A stretch of DNA of 64,000 bases from Rhizobium sp. Leaf306 (GTDB lineage: Bacteria; Pseudomonadota; Alphaproteobacteria; Rhizobiales; Rhizobiaceae). Below the pieces are notes generated by a model, which saw nothing but the letters and a program-made list of their open reading frames with translations, did no database searches and was not told where the DNA came from. The stretch lies in NCBI RefSeq assembly GCF_001423425.1, contig NZ_LMNX01000001.1:1581853-1645852 (forward strand), read 5' to 3'. Below are positions 44,363 to 53,855 of the stretch, in pieces. A program made the position numbers and the translations under genes. The stretch's first letter is position 1; each line of letters opens with the position of its first letter.

Positions 44363-46933
44363 GTGCAAGGTCCGCTTTCTGCCTCTCGGAATCAAAAGCC
44401 AGTCACAACGAAGGCTGAGATGGGTGGACTGATTCCCAAGTTGCCACTGCCTCTCGCCATCGTTGGAGGATCAGGAGAGATCCTGGCGACAAACGAGCTT
44501 TTCAGCACACTCTGGCTGCAGCCAGACCGGGACCAGTGTCTGCTTGCCAAGCTATCCCAAGAAGATAGCCTGCAACTGATTGCTGACATCGGGGCCGCCG
44601 CGCAGGGTGTGACGTCCGAAACGCGTGAGTTGCTAATCATCTCGACCCTGGAGCCTCGCTGGGCGCAAGCAAAAGTCATGCCGTCGCCCGGTGGATGCGA
44701 ACCCGGTGCTGCCCTTCTGATGTGGTTAGAAGCTCCTAACCGATTGAGGGGGCAGGAGGAGCTGGCGTACAGGGAAAGCCGGTGGGATCACGCTTTGATC
44801 TCATCGGAACTGGGCGTTTGGGACCACAACTGGGATAGTGGTCGGAAATACTATTCTCCCACCTGGTACAAAATGCGAGGCCTGCAGCCAGGCGAGCAGC
44901 TTCCAGGAAGCACAGCCGAGTGGCTGCAAAATGTCCACCCGGACGACCGAGCAAAGGTTATTCATGCGATGGAGCGGCAGGAGGAAGGCGATCCGGCCTT
45001 TGCTGTCTTTGACTACCGTGAGCAGCATAAGGATGGACACTGGGTTTGGATTGAATGTCGCGGTGCCGGCGTTGAATGGGACGCTTCCGGCAGGGCAACA
45101 CGCGTCGTCGGGACTGATACCGATGTAACTGTTCGCAAAGCATCAGAAGAGGCCGCATTGCGTATGGCACGGCGCTTGGAGATGGCACTCGATATTTCCG
45201 GCATCGGCGTATTTGAAGCCGATTTCACGACCGGTCAGTCGGAATGGGACGAGAGGATGTTCTCGATTTACGGGCTCGACGGCAGCGGCACCATCGAGAT
45301 AGGCGGACTATGGGAAAGCTTACTTCACCCGGAAGATCTCCCCCGCGTTGTCCAAAAGGTCGCCGACCACGCTTCTAGCACCGACACATTTTCCGACGAG
45401 TACCGGGTGGTGCTCGGCAGCGGCCAAGAACGCATCATCAAGAGCCATAGTAAGCGTTTCACGACTCAGGACGGACATATCAAATTGGTTGGTGCCAATT
45501 GGGATGTGACGGATGATGTACTGCTGCGGCGGGAACTGGAGGATGCAACACGGTTGGCAGAAGCCAAAAGCGTTGCGCTGGAATCGGCGCGGCAAGAAAT
45601 AGAACATAGCGCACTGCATGATTATCTTACTGCTCTGCCCAATCGCAGATACTTGGATCAGACGCTCCGCCGGACGGCCGAGGGATCTTTGGGCGGCGCG
45701 AACAAGCTTGCTATTTTGCATCTTGATCTGGATCGGTTCAAGCACATTAACGACACCCTCGGCCATGCGACAGGCGACGCTTTGCTTAAGCACGTGGCGC
45801 AAGTGCTGGCATCATGTGCCGGCGACAATGACTTCGTCGCCCGCGTCGGTGGCGATGAGTTCGTGATCGTACATTCGCTCGACGGATCCTCCGGGTCCAT
45901 CTCCGACCTGGCTGACGATCTGATCGTTACATTGTCCAAGCCCATCACCGTCAACGGGCACTTGTGCCGCACCGGTGCCAGCATCGGGATTGCCTGCCAG
46001 GATGAAGAGGAGACGGACACCACGCAATTGCTACTGAACGCTGATATCGCCCTTTATCGAGCAAAGAAGAGTGGCCGCAACAGGTTTGAGTTCTTTTCCT
46101 CACAGTCGTACGAAGAGCTTGTGGGCAAGAAGGGTGTGGCTGACGATGTTCTAGCAGGCCTAGAGCAGCGGGCCTTCATCCCATTCTACCAGTTGCAATT
46201 TGACGCCACCTCCCTTGAGATTGTCGGCGTAGAAGCTCTTGCCCGTCTACAAACCCCTGACGGGGGCCTTCATAGCCCGGCCGTCTTCCTTCCCGTCGCT
46301 AAGGAACTGGGCGTTGTTGCAGACATCGACTCTATGATCCTCGAAGCGGCACTTGAGGATTTCCGCACCTGGCAGCAAGCAGGACTCGGAATTCCGAAAT
46401 TATCTGTAAACGTCTCCTATGAAAGGCTTTACGATCCGGCGCTTACGGCCAAGTTGCGGGCGCTAAATCTTGAGCCCGGGATTTTATCTTTCGAACTGCT
46501 CGAGTCGATTTTCCTAGACCAATGCGACGAGGAGATTCTAAGGCGCCTTACAGAGTTGCGGGAGCTTGGAATATCACTTGAGATCGATGACTTTGGCACC
46601 GGCCATGCCTCTATGGTAAGTCTGCTAAAGGTGTGCCCGAGAGCGCTGAAGGTGGATCGAGAGCTGGTTGCTGGGGCAACCAATTCCAAGGAACAGCAGG
46701 CATTACTGCGTTCCATTGTTGAAATCGGCAGATCCCTGGATATTCAGGTCGTCGCCGAGGGCGTAGAAACCGAAGACGATATCGCGATCTTGAGAGATCT
46801 GGGATGCGACAGCTTGCAAGGCTACGCATTGGCCCGGCCTATGCCGGCTTCAGAACTCACGGCGTACGTCCAGCGCCAGCCATGGCGCGGGTTAGTCGCT
46901 CGGTTGACGCGCCCAGCCATCAAGACATCTTGA
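44363..46933 (+). CDS. PAS-GGDEF-EAL c-di-GMP protein
   Basis: An 856-residue cytoplasmic protein. PAS-like regions are at about 25-110, 135-270 (NVHPDDRAKV) and 275-400 (SLLHPEDLPR). The GGDEF domain, about 415-580, has ALPNRRYLDQ and an intact active site VARVGGDEFVIVH. The EAL domain, about 600-850, keeps the catalytic set: EALARL, SVNVSYERL, FELLESIFL, EIDDFGTGHASM, LKVDREL, VAEGVET and LQGYALARPM. It should make and degrade c-di-GMP in response to a signal. GTG 44363 is the first start; ATG 44420 just before the first PAS is possible. The site GGDEF has no RxxD I-site that I can see. Confidence 0.92.
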   Translation: MQGPLSASRNQKPVTTKAEMGGLIPKLPLPLAIVGGSGEILATNELFSTLWLQPDRDQCLLAKLSQEDSLQLIADIGAAAQGVTSETRELLIISTLEPRWAQAKVMPSPGGCEPGAALLMWLEAPNRLRGQEELAYRESRWDHALISSELGVWDHNWDSGRKYYSPTWYKMRGLQPGEQLPGSTAEWLQNVHPDDRAKVIHAMERQEEGDPAFAVFDYREQHKDGHWVWIECRGAGVEWDASGRATRVVGTDTDVTVRKASEEAALRMARRLEMALDISGIGVFEADFTTGQSEWDERMFSIYGLDGSGTIEIGGLWESLLHPEDLPRVVQKVADHASSTDTFSDEYRVVLGSGQERIIKSHSKRFTTQDGHIKLVGANWDVTDDVLLRRELEDATRLAEAKSVALESARQEIEHSALHDYLTALPNRRYLDQTLRRTAEGSLGGANKLAILHLDLDRFKHINDTLGHATGDALLKHVAQVLASCAGDNDFVARVGGDEFVIVHSLDGSSGSISDLADDLIVTLSKPITVNGHLCRTGASIGIACQDEEETDTTQLLLNADIALYRAKKSGRNRFEFFSSQSYEELVGKKGVADDVLAGLEQRAFIPFYQLQFDATSLEIVGVEALARLQTPDGGLHSPAVFLPVAKELGVVADIDSMILEAALEDFRTWQQAGLGIPKLSVNVSYERLYDPALTAKLRALNLEPGILSFELLESIFLDQCDEEILRRLTELRELGISLEIDDFGTGHASMVSLLKVCPRALKVDRELVAGATNSKEQQALLRSIVEIGRSLDIQVVAEGVETEDDIAILRDLGCDSLQGYALARPMPASELTAYVQRQPWRGLVARLTRPAIKTS

Positions 46934-47304
46934 GTAGCACTATGATGTGCTGTTGTAGGTCAACAACAGTTGCCGTTTTGCGCCCGCCACTGAACACTTA
47001 GGCACCAACGTCTGCTTTCAAGCATACGCAGCTCTTGCCAATGTGGCGGGTTTGGAGGCGCAAAGCTGCCATGGGCGGCATCCCCTGTTGAGCAAAAGGT
47101 CGAACCAAGATTTCAGGTCTTGAGCCAATTCGAACCAACGATCCGGTTGTGAGTTGGTCGTCATCAGCCAAGTTGTATGGTCTAGTTGGCTTCGCGTCGC
47201 AATCGTACATCGGTCCGAGCCAGCGATCCGCTCAAGTAGCTCTGCGATCATGTTGACAGCGAAAGGCAGCTCTAGTCCAATGTCTCATTGGAGATCTCGG
47301 TGGC
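46934..47304. other. gap between convergent genes, nothing recognised
   Basis: 371 bases behind the GGDEF-EAL gene and the small membrane protein, both ending here. Frames are short. No hairpin stands out. Confidence 0.45.
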
Positions 47305-47691
47305 TCATCCATGAGTGCGATCAACTAGAGCCATAATGACCAGCCCCGCTGCTACGCCGGCTGCGAACAGGCTCAGTCCAAGAGTAACACTCCTGGCTGA
47401 CAGTCGTCTCGGCTTGGAGACACCTGTATGGGCTTGATTGACAGCTGAGGCCTCAAGAATGTTGTCTTCCTGGATCTGCTCTGGGGATGGTCGGGGCTCC
47501 CGGGCAGCCGGTTGCGCGACTTCCGAGGCCGGGACGTTGGCGACCGTCACCTGCCGAATATTTTCTTCATCGTATTTCACGGTGAATCCTACGGCGCCAT
47601 CTGACTTCAACTTCGTGAGGACTTTCTGAGCTGCTTCGACTTCATCCGCGCCTTCCTTGAACGACGTCTGGGTGACGAGGTAATATGGCAT
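47305..47691 (-). CDS. small protein with C-terminal membrane anchor
   Basis: A 128-residue protein. It starts MPYYLVTQTSFKEGADEVEA, a compact alpha/beta domain of about 50 residues, then a proline- and glutamate-rich linker, a basic stretch (KPRRLSARS) and one membrane helix, LGLSLFAAGVAAGLVIMALV. The topology is a tail-anchored cytoplasmic domain. ATG 47691 is set by the protein's composition; the frame goes on to 47895 with implausible residues. I know no function. It is divergent from the Nudix gene across about 300 bases that must hold both promoters. Confidence 0.65.
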   Translation of the reverse strand: MPYYLVTQTSFKEGADEVEAAQKVLTKLKSDGAVGFTVKYDEENIRQVTVANVPASEVAQPAAREPRPSPEQIQEDNILEASAVNQAHTGVSKPRRLSARSVTLGLSLFAAGVAAGLVIMALVDRTHG

Positions 47692-47994
47692 GCGGGACTG
47701 CTTTCTATTCGCGCGATTGCAGTGTGATCGACCAGAACGACTTGCGCCGTCAAGGGCACCGCAGCCATGCACCCCCCTGCTCCTCTTCCCAAATCGACAG
47801 GGCAGGCAATGATCGGGCTGCCGCAGACGGAGCAGCGGCGCGTTGCGCGCGAGGCGGAAGGCTGACCTTTGCAAAGCCAACTTCGACCCAGACAATCATT
47901 GCCGGCGTCGGCGACTAAAGGCCGCCGTCACAAAACCGTCATTAAAAGCGGACGTCGCGCTGGAAAGTATCGCGAGAAAACAGCATCTAGGGGA

Positions 47995-48531
47995 ATGAAG
48001 TCTGTCAAGAACGCATCCAAGCAACCACCTTTCAAGCGGCAAACTCTGCTGCAGCAGTTAGCCCAGACGCCGGACAAGCTGTTCAATGGCAAGTTCAGGC
48101 AGCAATATGCGGCTCTTTGCTACCGGCACGCGGCTGACCGCGACGGCATAGAGATACTCGTCATCACTTCGCGCGACAGCGGTCGCTGGGTTATCCCCAA
48201 GGGCTGGCCTATGAAAAAAAAGAAACCCCATGAGGCAGCCGAGATTGAGGCCCAGCAGGAAGCGGGCGTACGTGGCCGGGTCAAGAAAAAGCCGATCGGC
48301 AGTTACACATATTTGAAATGGCTCGACAACGGCGATGTTGCGCCGTGCGTGGTTGACGTTTACGAAATCGAGGTGGAGGATGCTGCATCCGACTACAAGG
48401 AGCGTGGTCAGCGCACACTGGAATGGGTTTCTCCCGACGAGGCTGCTCGGCGAGTTCGAGAAGTGGAGCTGAAATCCCTGCTCGTCGACTTCAAGCCGCG
48501 GCGTAAATCTGCGACATCCACTGCAAAGTAA
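47995..48531 (+). CDS. Nudix-fold hydrolase, variant box
   Basis: A 178-residue protein of the Nudix fold: RWVIPKGWPMKKKKPHEAAE then IEAQQEAGVRG, and a later EWVSPDEAA. The consensus REuxEExGu is here I-E-A-Q-Q-E-A-G-V: the Arg is Ile and one metal-binding Glu is Gln, so activity is doubtful or altered. Active relatives (diphosphoinositol polyphosphate hydrolase-like proteins, with PKGWP) are common in rhizobia. The start is unsure: ATG 47995 has AGGGGA immediately before it, and the frame continues upstream to TTG 47869 in a Lys/Arg-rich leader. Confidence 0.75.
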   Translation: MKSVKNASKQPPFKRQTLLQQLAQTPDKLFNGKFRQQYAALCYRHAADRDGIEILVITSRDSGRWVIPKGWPMKKKKPHEAAEIEAQQEAGVRGRVKKKPIGSYTYLKWLDNGDVAPCVVDVYEIEVEDAASDYKERGQRTLEWVSPDEAARRVREVELKSLLVDFKPRRKSATSTAK

Positions 48532-48750
48532 CTGCTCGTCCGCTGGACGAACACTACGCCTTGATAGGATTCGAATCAAAGACCCCTGCCATTCGGTGAC
48601 AACCCTTTGCGCCCTCACTCAATATGGCCATTGCGGCGTGACATTGAATTGACCATAAGAGCGGAAATGCCGTGCCGGGGGCTAAGCGTCCTTACCCGTT
48701 TGCCCTAGAGACAGCGAAGCCAAACCGATGACACTGCACATGATGGGCAG

Positions 48751-50421
48751 ATGACCGAAAAGATCGTGATTAGCAGGAACAGCACCGCTCCGGTGAAGGT
48801 TCTTGAGACCGGCAGCGAGTTTATCCTCAACAAAGGGGTGACGCTGAGCACAGCCGCGACCGCCATTCTGGCGACCGGCCCGGCAACGCTGCGCGACTTC
48901 TACATAAACGGCACGGTGCTTTCCGCTTCCAGCTATGCCTTCCAGTTCGGCACAACCGCGGTGACCGACAGCCAAAGCCAGTTCGTGGTCAGCGCGTCCG
49001 GCGTGGTCAACGGCCAGGACTACGGCCTAAAGATCGACAGCGGCGGACTGGAGCTCATCAATGACGGCACGGTGGCGGCACGCCTGACCGCGATCGCAGT
49101 TGCTGCAACGGCGACGACAATCGTCAATACCGGCCTGATCGAATCCTCTGCCGGTATCGGCATCGCCGTGTCCGGCAGCAACGCGGAAATCATCAATCAC
49201 GGCACCACGCATGCGGCGCTGGATGTGGTGCAACTGCGCGGCGCCTCGGCCATTCTCACCAACAATGGCGAGTTACGCTCCGACAAGGGCTCGGCGATCG
49301 TGTCCAGCGGCAAATCGGCGGTTTTGACCAATCACGGCACCGCGACCGGCACCGGGACCACCATCGCATCGTCCGGATCCAATGCTGTCATCACCAATGA
49401 CGGCACGGTCATCTCGATGAAGGGCGGCGCGATCACGGCGACCGGCGCTGCGGCGATCATCACCAATAGCGGCGAGATCACCGCTTTGAAGAACGCCATG
49501 ACGCTCACCGGAGATCACGGCAAGATCACCAATAACGGCCTGATCAAGGCCGCCGGCTATGCGATTGCCGTCTCGGCCGACGATACGATCATCACCAACA
49601 ACAAGACCATGACGGCGGCGGGCGGCATCCAGGTCGGTGGCGCCGGTGAAACCGTGACCAATGACGGTACGATCACAGGCACGCAGGCATCTCTGGCGAC
49701 GATCGATTTTTCGGGTGCGAGCAAAGCGGCGCTGCAAAACAACGGCCTGATCAAATCGGCGGGCACCGCATTCCTGGGCGGCAACAGCGCCGATTCGCTC
49801 TTCAACAAGGGCACCATCACCGGCGACATCAAGCTGGGCAATGGCAATGACTATTTCGACGGCACCGGCGGCAAGGTCAACGGCACGATCTATGGCGGCA
49901 ACGGCAACGACGTCTATGTGATCAGCGACGCGAAGATCAAGCTTTCCGAAAATACCGGCGGCGGCACCGACCTCGTCAAATCGGCGGTGTCGTTCACGCT
50001 GGGCAACAATTTCGAGAACCTGACGCTGAACGGCGCTTCGGCCATCAACGCCACCGGCAATGCGCTGGCCAACCAGCTTCACGGCAATAGCGGCAAGAAC
50101 GTCATCGACGGCAAGGCAGGCAATGATATCATCTGGGGCCATGGCGGCGCCGATATCCTGACCGGCGGCGCGGGCGCCGACCAGTTCGTCTTTGCCACCA
50201 GGGACGGCAAGGACAAGATCACCGATTTTGCCGCGACCGGTTCGAAGCACGACATCCTTGACCTCACCGGTCTTGGTAGCATCACCGACTACAAGGACCT
50301 AGTCCAGCACCATATGAAACAGGTCGGCCAAGACGTTTATATCGATGGCCTGAACGGCGACAGCATCCTGTTGCAGGACGTAAAGCTGGCGGCCCTCGCT
50401 GCCGGCGATTTCCTGTTCTAA
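48751..50421 (+). CDS. secreted beta-solenoid protein with RTX repeats
   Basis: A 556-residue protein without an N-terminal signal. Residues about 90-370 are a repeat of roughly 22 residues, each with an N-[DHN]-G turn (ITNDGTV, ILTNNGEL, ITNNGLI), expected to form a parallel beta-helix. Residues 365-480 carry calcium-binding RTX turns (GNGNDYFDG, GGNGNDVYV, GKAGNDIIWGHGGADILTGG), and the end (KLAALAAGDFLF) looks like a type I secretion signal. It is probably a surface or secreted adhesin. No ABC exporter or membrane fusion gene is near, so it must use one from elsewhere. Confidence 0.85.
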   Translation: MTEKIVISRNSTAPVKVLETGSEFILNKGVTLSTAATAILATGPATLRDFYINGTVLSASSYAFQFGTTAVTDSQSQFVVSASGVVNGQDYGLKIDSGGLELINDGTVAARLTAIAVAATATTIVNTGLIESSAGIGIAVSGSNAEIINHGTTHAALDVVQLRGASAILTNNGELRSDKGSAIVSSGKSAVLTNHGTATGTGTTIASSGSNAVITNDGTVISMKGGAITATGAAAIITNSGEITALKNAMTLTGDHGKITNNGLIKAAGYAIAVSADDTIITNNKTMTAAGGIQVGGAGETVTNDGTITGTQASLATIDFSGASKAALQNNGLIKSAGTAFLGGNSADSLFNKGTITGDIKLGNGNDYFDGTGGKVNGTIYGGNGNDVYVISDAKIKLSENTGGGTDLVKSAVSFTLGNNFENLTLNGASAINATGNALANQLHGNSGKNVIDGKAGNDIIWGHGGADILTGGAGADQFVFATRDGKDKITDFAATGSKHDILDLTGLGSITDYKDLVQHHMKQVGQDVYIDGLNGDSILLQDVKLAALAAGDFLF

Positions 50422-50423
50422 GC

Positions 50424-50541
50424 GGTGACGGCACTCGCCAAGGGGGAAGTAGCCAATCTGGTAGCCTGCCTGGTTTCTAACGAATCCGCCTTCGTCACCG
50501 GAGCCAGCTTCTACATCAACAGCGGCAGTTTGTTTTCTTAG
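50424..50541 (+). pseudogene. 3' relic of a short-chain dehydrogenase
   Basis: The plus strand continues right after the RTX stop as AKGEVANLVACLVSNESAFV and TGASFYINSGSLFS, then TAG. E-V-A-N-L-V, the Ser/Ala helix and TGASFYI are the closing segment of an SDR (active ones end in a D-GG strand; here NSG). Nothing upstream of it remains. It has no start. Confidence 0.65.
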
Positions 50542-50670
50542 GTAGTACTTTTCCGTCGTGTTTTCGCTCGGCCGTGGAACTCCCACAGCTCAGCAATCTC
50601 TTGGCCTACGATTGGACCGTAGATCCGCCGCTCAACCGCCGCTGAAAAGCTGGCAGAGAGGGGGTAACTT

Positions 50671-50699
50671 CTAAGGGAACAACGGACTTTTTCCCTTAG
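50671..50699. terminator. 9-bp hairpin
   Basis: CTAAGGGAA pairs exactly with TTCCCTTAG across an 11-base loop. It lies between the end of the minus-strand gene at 50736 and the SDR relic and may end transcription from that gene. There is no downstream T run on that strand. Confidence 0.4.
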
Positions 50700-50735
50700 C
50701 CACCTGCACAATAGGGGGGCCGAACCTGGTCATTA

Positions 50736-50963
50736 TCAGACTTCCCGGAGGCAGTGCTTGACGAAGTACGACAAACGCCTCTCTTTCTCGCGACCCTCCA
50801 ACAGCTCCTGGTAGTGGTTTCGAAGATTCTCTGCGGTGATCGATCCCGCAATCCACTCTTCGACAGCGTTTAGGTATGTGGGATCGTCCTCGAATTGCAA
50901 TCCAAGTGCATGGGCTTTGTTGCGGACCGCTTCGAATATCTCGCGGCGTTTTTCAATCGTCAT
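50736..50963 (-). CDS. small helical protein of unknown function
   Basis: A 75-residue soluble protein, MTIEKRREIFEAVRNKAHAL onward, with three predicted helices and the pattern NAVEEWIAGSITAENLRNHY. ATG 50963 has GAGG six bases upstream; the frame extends to 51044 without a site. The size and the helix-turn ending in a G-S/T-I-T turn recall VbhA-type antitoxins of Fic proteins, but I do not see a Fic gene or the S/T-x-x-x-E-G motif. I treat the resemblance as weak. The hairpin at 50671 lies downstream. Confidence 0.6.
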   Translation of the reverse strand: MTIEKRREIFEAVRNKAHALGLQFEDDPTYLNAVEEWIAGSITAENLRNHYQELLEGREKERRLSYFVKHCLREV

Positions 50964-51146
50964 GTGAACCTCGGTGGCGGCATCCAGAACCGGCCTGCCG
51001 TACTCTCCCGCGAGAACATTCGTGCCGATGTACGCGGAACACAACGGCTGATTCGTGCCTACCTCAAACGCATAGCCTGCCTCTCATATTGACGGAACCG
51101 AAAGCTGAAGGCGGCATGATTGCAGTAGATGGCTTGGAGCGCGAGA

Positions 51147-51260
51147 ATGCGTTTTGTGAAAGTAACAGCGTGGATATTTCTTGGCCTTTCGGTGCTGGTT
51201 TTGGTCTTGCTGCTTTCGGGTTGTACGGTATTACCGATAGATACCACCTCTTGTCGGTAA
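51147..51260 (+). CDS. 37-residue lipoprotein
   Basis: A tiny gene: M, a short basic start (RFVKVT), a hydrophobic helix AWIFLGLSVLVLVLLL, the lipobox LLSGC, and a short mature part TVLPIDTTSCR. The ATG at 51147 has GGAG eight bases upstream, and the frame ends TAA. Size and a second Cys recall VirB7 or TrbK-like lipoproteins of conjugation systems, though no such system is in the window. Its right side, to about 51900, holds no gene I recognise. Confidence 0.6.
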   Translation: MRFVKVTAWIFLGLSVLVLVLLLSGCTVLPIDTTSCR

Positions 51261-51900
51261 TATGCCTCTGGCAATGCCGTTCCAGATCGCAAGCGGAGTG
51301 TGTCGGTGCCGGTTGTCACCTTCTAACGACATGTTCCGCTACAACGTTACCAGTTGCTGAGGACGGAAGACGCAACTCCCGCAACAATTCCTTAAACAAA
51401 AAGCCTGATAACCTGTCAGTGTCTTGGCATCGCCTTGCCGAGATGTTGGACGACCGAGACGGACGTTTCAAGCATGATCGTCTCGGTCGTTCTCGGCCTC
51501 CAGAAAGGTGAAGGTATTCGATCACAGCCTTTTCCTTTCTGGTTCGGTCGGTGATAATGAGCGCACGTTAGAACTGAACGCACCCATTCTGGCCCTCGTC
51601 AGGCACACCGTCAGCTAGGCGGGACGCAAACTCGTATGTGGCCGCTCCATCGCCAACGATGAGCACGTCCAGCCGCCTCGCGATCTACAGTCGCGCAGCA
51701 CTTTCACCGATCTTGTCCGGCGCCACATTCATGGTTGGTTCCCCTAATTAGCGGCAGCGACAAAGCCGTCCGGCTCATTAGCCAGCGCACCCTAGTTTTG
51801 AACTTCGAGTTTCAGCGAGAGGCAATCCCCATTCTACTGAGGACTCGCTTAGGCCGCTATACGTGGCGGTATTCCGGAAGCAGCTTTCTTCAGAACCTCG
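51261..51900. other. stretch without an intact gene
   Basis: No intact gene. Minus-strand frames around 51600-51720 read RRLDVLIVGDGAATYEFASR after an in-frame stop, like a broken nucleotide-binding protein, but I cannot name the family. Confidence 0.35.
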
Positions 51901-51929
51901 CACAACACTACGAACCTTCGATCACAAGT

Positions 51930-52545
51930 GCGCAAGCAGCTGAACGATCTCGCTAACTTTGCGCATGGATAGGCGCGCGACTTGCGCTGCACCACCGGAC
52001 GCTTACGATCGATCTTGCCGGTATCGAATTCTATCAGACGCAGCCCTGACAATCCGGCAAAACCCGTACCGAAGTCGTCCAGCCAAACTTGCACGCCCAA
52101 CTTTCTCAAATCGTTGATGCAGAGAGCTACATCCTGGTCTAGTTCCAGCTCTATGCCTTCCGTAATTTCGAGAGCGGGCCTCGCTCCTGCTAAACCAAAG
52201 TCTGCGAGCGTTGAAGCAACGAAACTCGAGAAGTCCGGCATCTTGAGCTCAATCGGCGAAACAATCACACTTGCGACCTCCACCTTACTCTCTGCCAAAA
52301 GGTCGCTGCGGACGGTTCGTGTCGCCCAACGCCCGAGCTCGATTATTGCCCCTGATCGTTCCGCGACGGGGGATGATATCGACCGGCGCGATCGATGTGC
52401 CATCCGGCCGACGCACGCGTACTAGAGATTCGGCAGCCGCCAATCTGCCCGTCTCGACATGTCAAATTGGCTGATAGACCAGGGACACCAGCCGAAGACC
52501 ACGACCGTGTTCCGACCAACTTTCTTCTCAGCGCACGATCAAGAA
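51930..52545 (-). pseudogene. EAL-domain pseudogene
   Basis: The minus strand carries the pieces of one EAL domain in different frames. LVYQPI is followed by a stop and then HVETGRLAAAESLVRV; a frameshift follows at IAPVDIIPRRGT, and the next frame has GAIIELGRWATRTVRSDL, ARPALEITEGIELELD and LDDFGTGFAGLSGLRLIEFD before it degrades after KIDRK. The EAL motif itself reads AES. With one stop, at least two frameshifts and a missing end it cannot be active. Confidence 0.82.
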
Positions 52546-52709
52546 GCTCCCGTAGCTACAACATCAAGGATGCTGCACATCCGTGGTCCGCGCACTGCAG
52601 ATTCTGCGACGGCAGCATTATTAAGCGACCGGACTTCGATCATGCTATCTGTCAGCCTAGTCCTCGCTTGACTTGGAGTACGCATGGCCCTCGGCTCGCG
52701 ACGTTGCCG

Positions 52710-53855
52710 CTAATTCGCGAGCAACGCCTGTATCAGTGAATATGTCGCCCTTACGCGAGCTTCATTCGGATAGTTTTTGTTTGCCAGGACAACCACGCCG
52801 ATGTCCTCGCTCGGCAGCAAAGCGATGTAACCGCCAAACCCGTTCGTCGAGCCGGTCTTGTTCAGGATCACATTCTTCTGCGGAGCAAGCGATGGGCTGA
52901 TTTTTTCCGCTGGTTGTGGCTTCATGATGAAATCATAGCCATTGCCAGACGTCATTGTCTGCAGGTCGGCGGGCCATGGGTACTGCTCCCAAATCATATC
53001 CTGGGTGAAAAAAGCAGTTTTGTACTGACCTTCATGGGTTCTCTCGATCGCGTTGCGCAATTCGTCGGGAGCTTTCCCGTGCCCCAGCTCCACATCAAGA
53101 ACTGTTAGCATATCTCGGACGCTCGACTTCACGCCATAGGCCTCCGAGTCTAAGACCCCAGAGCTCACCCGAATTGGCGCATTGGTCTTTCGGTCATAGC
53201 CGAAAGCGTAACGGTTCATGTCACTCTTCGGAACGTCTATCCACGTATGGTGGAGCCCGAACGCAGGGAAGAGCACGTCTTGCAAGGCCTGCTTGTAGTT
53301 GGAGCCCATGGCTTTGCCAGATATATAGCCGAGCATCCCGATGCTGACGTTCGAGTAGCTGCGCGTTCCCGGTTGCGGCGGGTTCCAATCCTTCAGCCAG
53401 CTCACCAACCCATCTACATTGGAAACGTTGTCCGGCACCTGCAATGGCAGTCCGCCCGAATGATGTGTTGCCAAATCCATGAGTGTAAGTTTGTCGCCAA
53501 TTGAACATGCGTCGACACAGACGTGATGTGCCACCGTATCACTGAGGCTGAGCTTTCCGCGTTCTTCAGCCAATGCCGCAAGCGTCACGTTGAAAATTTT
53601 GCTTATCGAGCCAAGCTCAAACAGCGTATCAGGGGTGGCCGGACGGTTGTCGGCACGCGATGCCAACCCGACCGCATAAAACTCATGTTTGCCGTTCCTG
53701 GTAACTCCAACGACGAGTCCGGGAATACCGTATTCCTTTATGACGGGTTCGAATGAAGCTTGCGCCTTCTCAGCAAACTCGTCGGCCTTCGCAACTGAGC
53801 CGCATGAGGCGAGTACCGCGATAGAAAACGCGACCAGACAAGAAAATTTACTCAT
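52710..53855 (-). CDS. ampC: class C beta-lactamase
   Basis: A 381-residue serine beta-lactamase. A signal peptide ends in VLASCGSVAKA. The active-site Ser and Lys are in LGSISKIF (83-86), the Y-x-N is in RSYSNVSIGML, and K-T-G in LNKTGSTNGFGGYIALLP. These and the full length identify an AmpC enzyme that hydrolyses cephalosporins in the periplasm. GGAG precedes the ATG. No ampR-type LysR gene lies beside it, so control is not the classical inducible circuit; the divergent side is a 0.45-kb gap leading to a MarR gene. Confidence 0.93.
   Translation of the reverse strand: MSKFSCLVAFSIAVLASCGSVAKADEFAEKAQASFEPVIKEYGIPGLVVGVTRNGKHEFYAVGLASRADNRPATPDTLFELGSISKIFNVTLAALAEERGKLSLSDTVAHHVCVDACSIGDKLTLMDLATHHSGGLPLQVPDNVSNVDGLVSWLKDWNPPQPGTRSYSNVSIGMLGYISGKAMGSNYKQALQDVLFPAFGLHHTWIDVPKSDMNRYAFGYDRKTNAPIRVSSGVLDSEAYGVKSSVRDMLTVLDVELGHGKAPDELRNAIERTHEGQYKTAFFTQDMIWEQYPWPADLQTMTSGNGYDFIMKPQPAEKISPSLAPQKNVILNKTGSTNGFGGYIALLPSEDIGVVVLANKNYPNEARVRATYSLIQALLAN

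Noticed and set aside
50736..50963. Toxin-antitoxin module (VbhA/Fic)
   Set aside because: The small helical protein resembles VbhA in size only; the inhibitory motif and a Fic gene are not seen.
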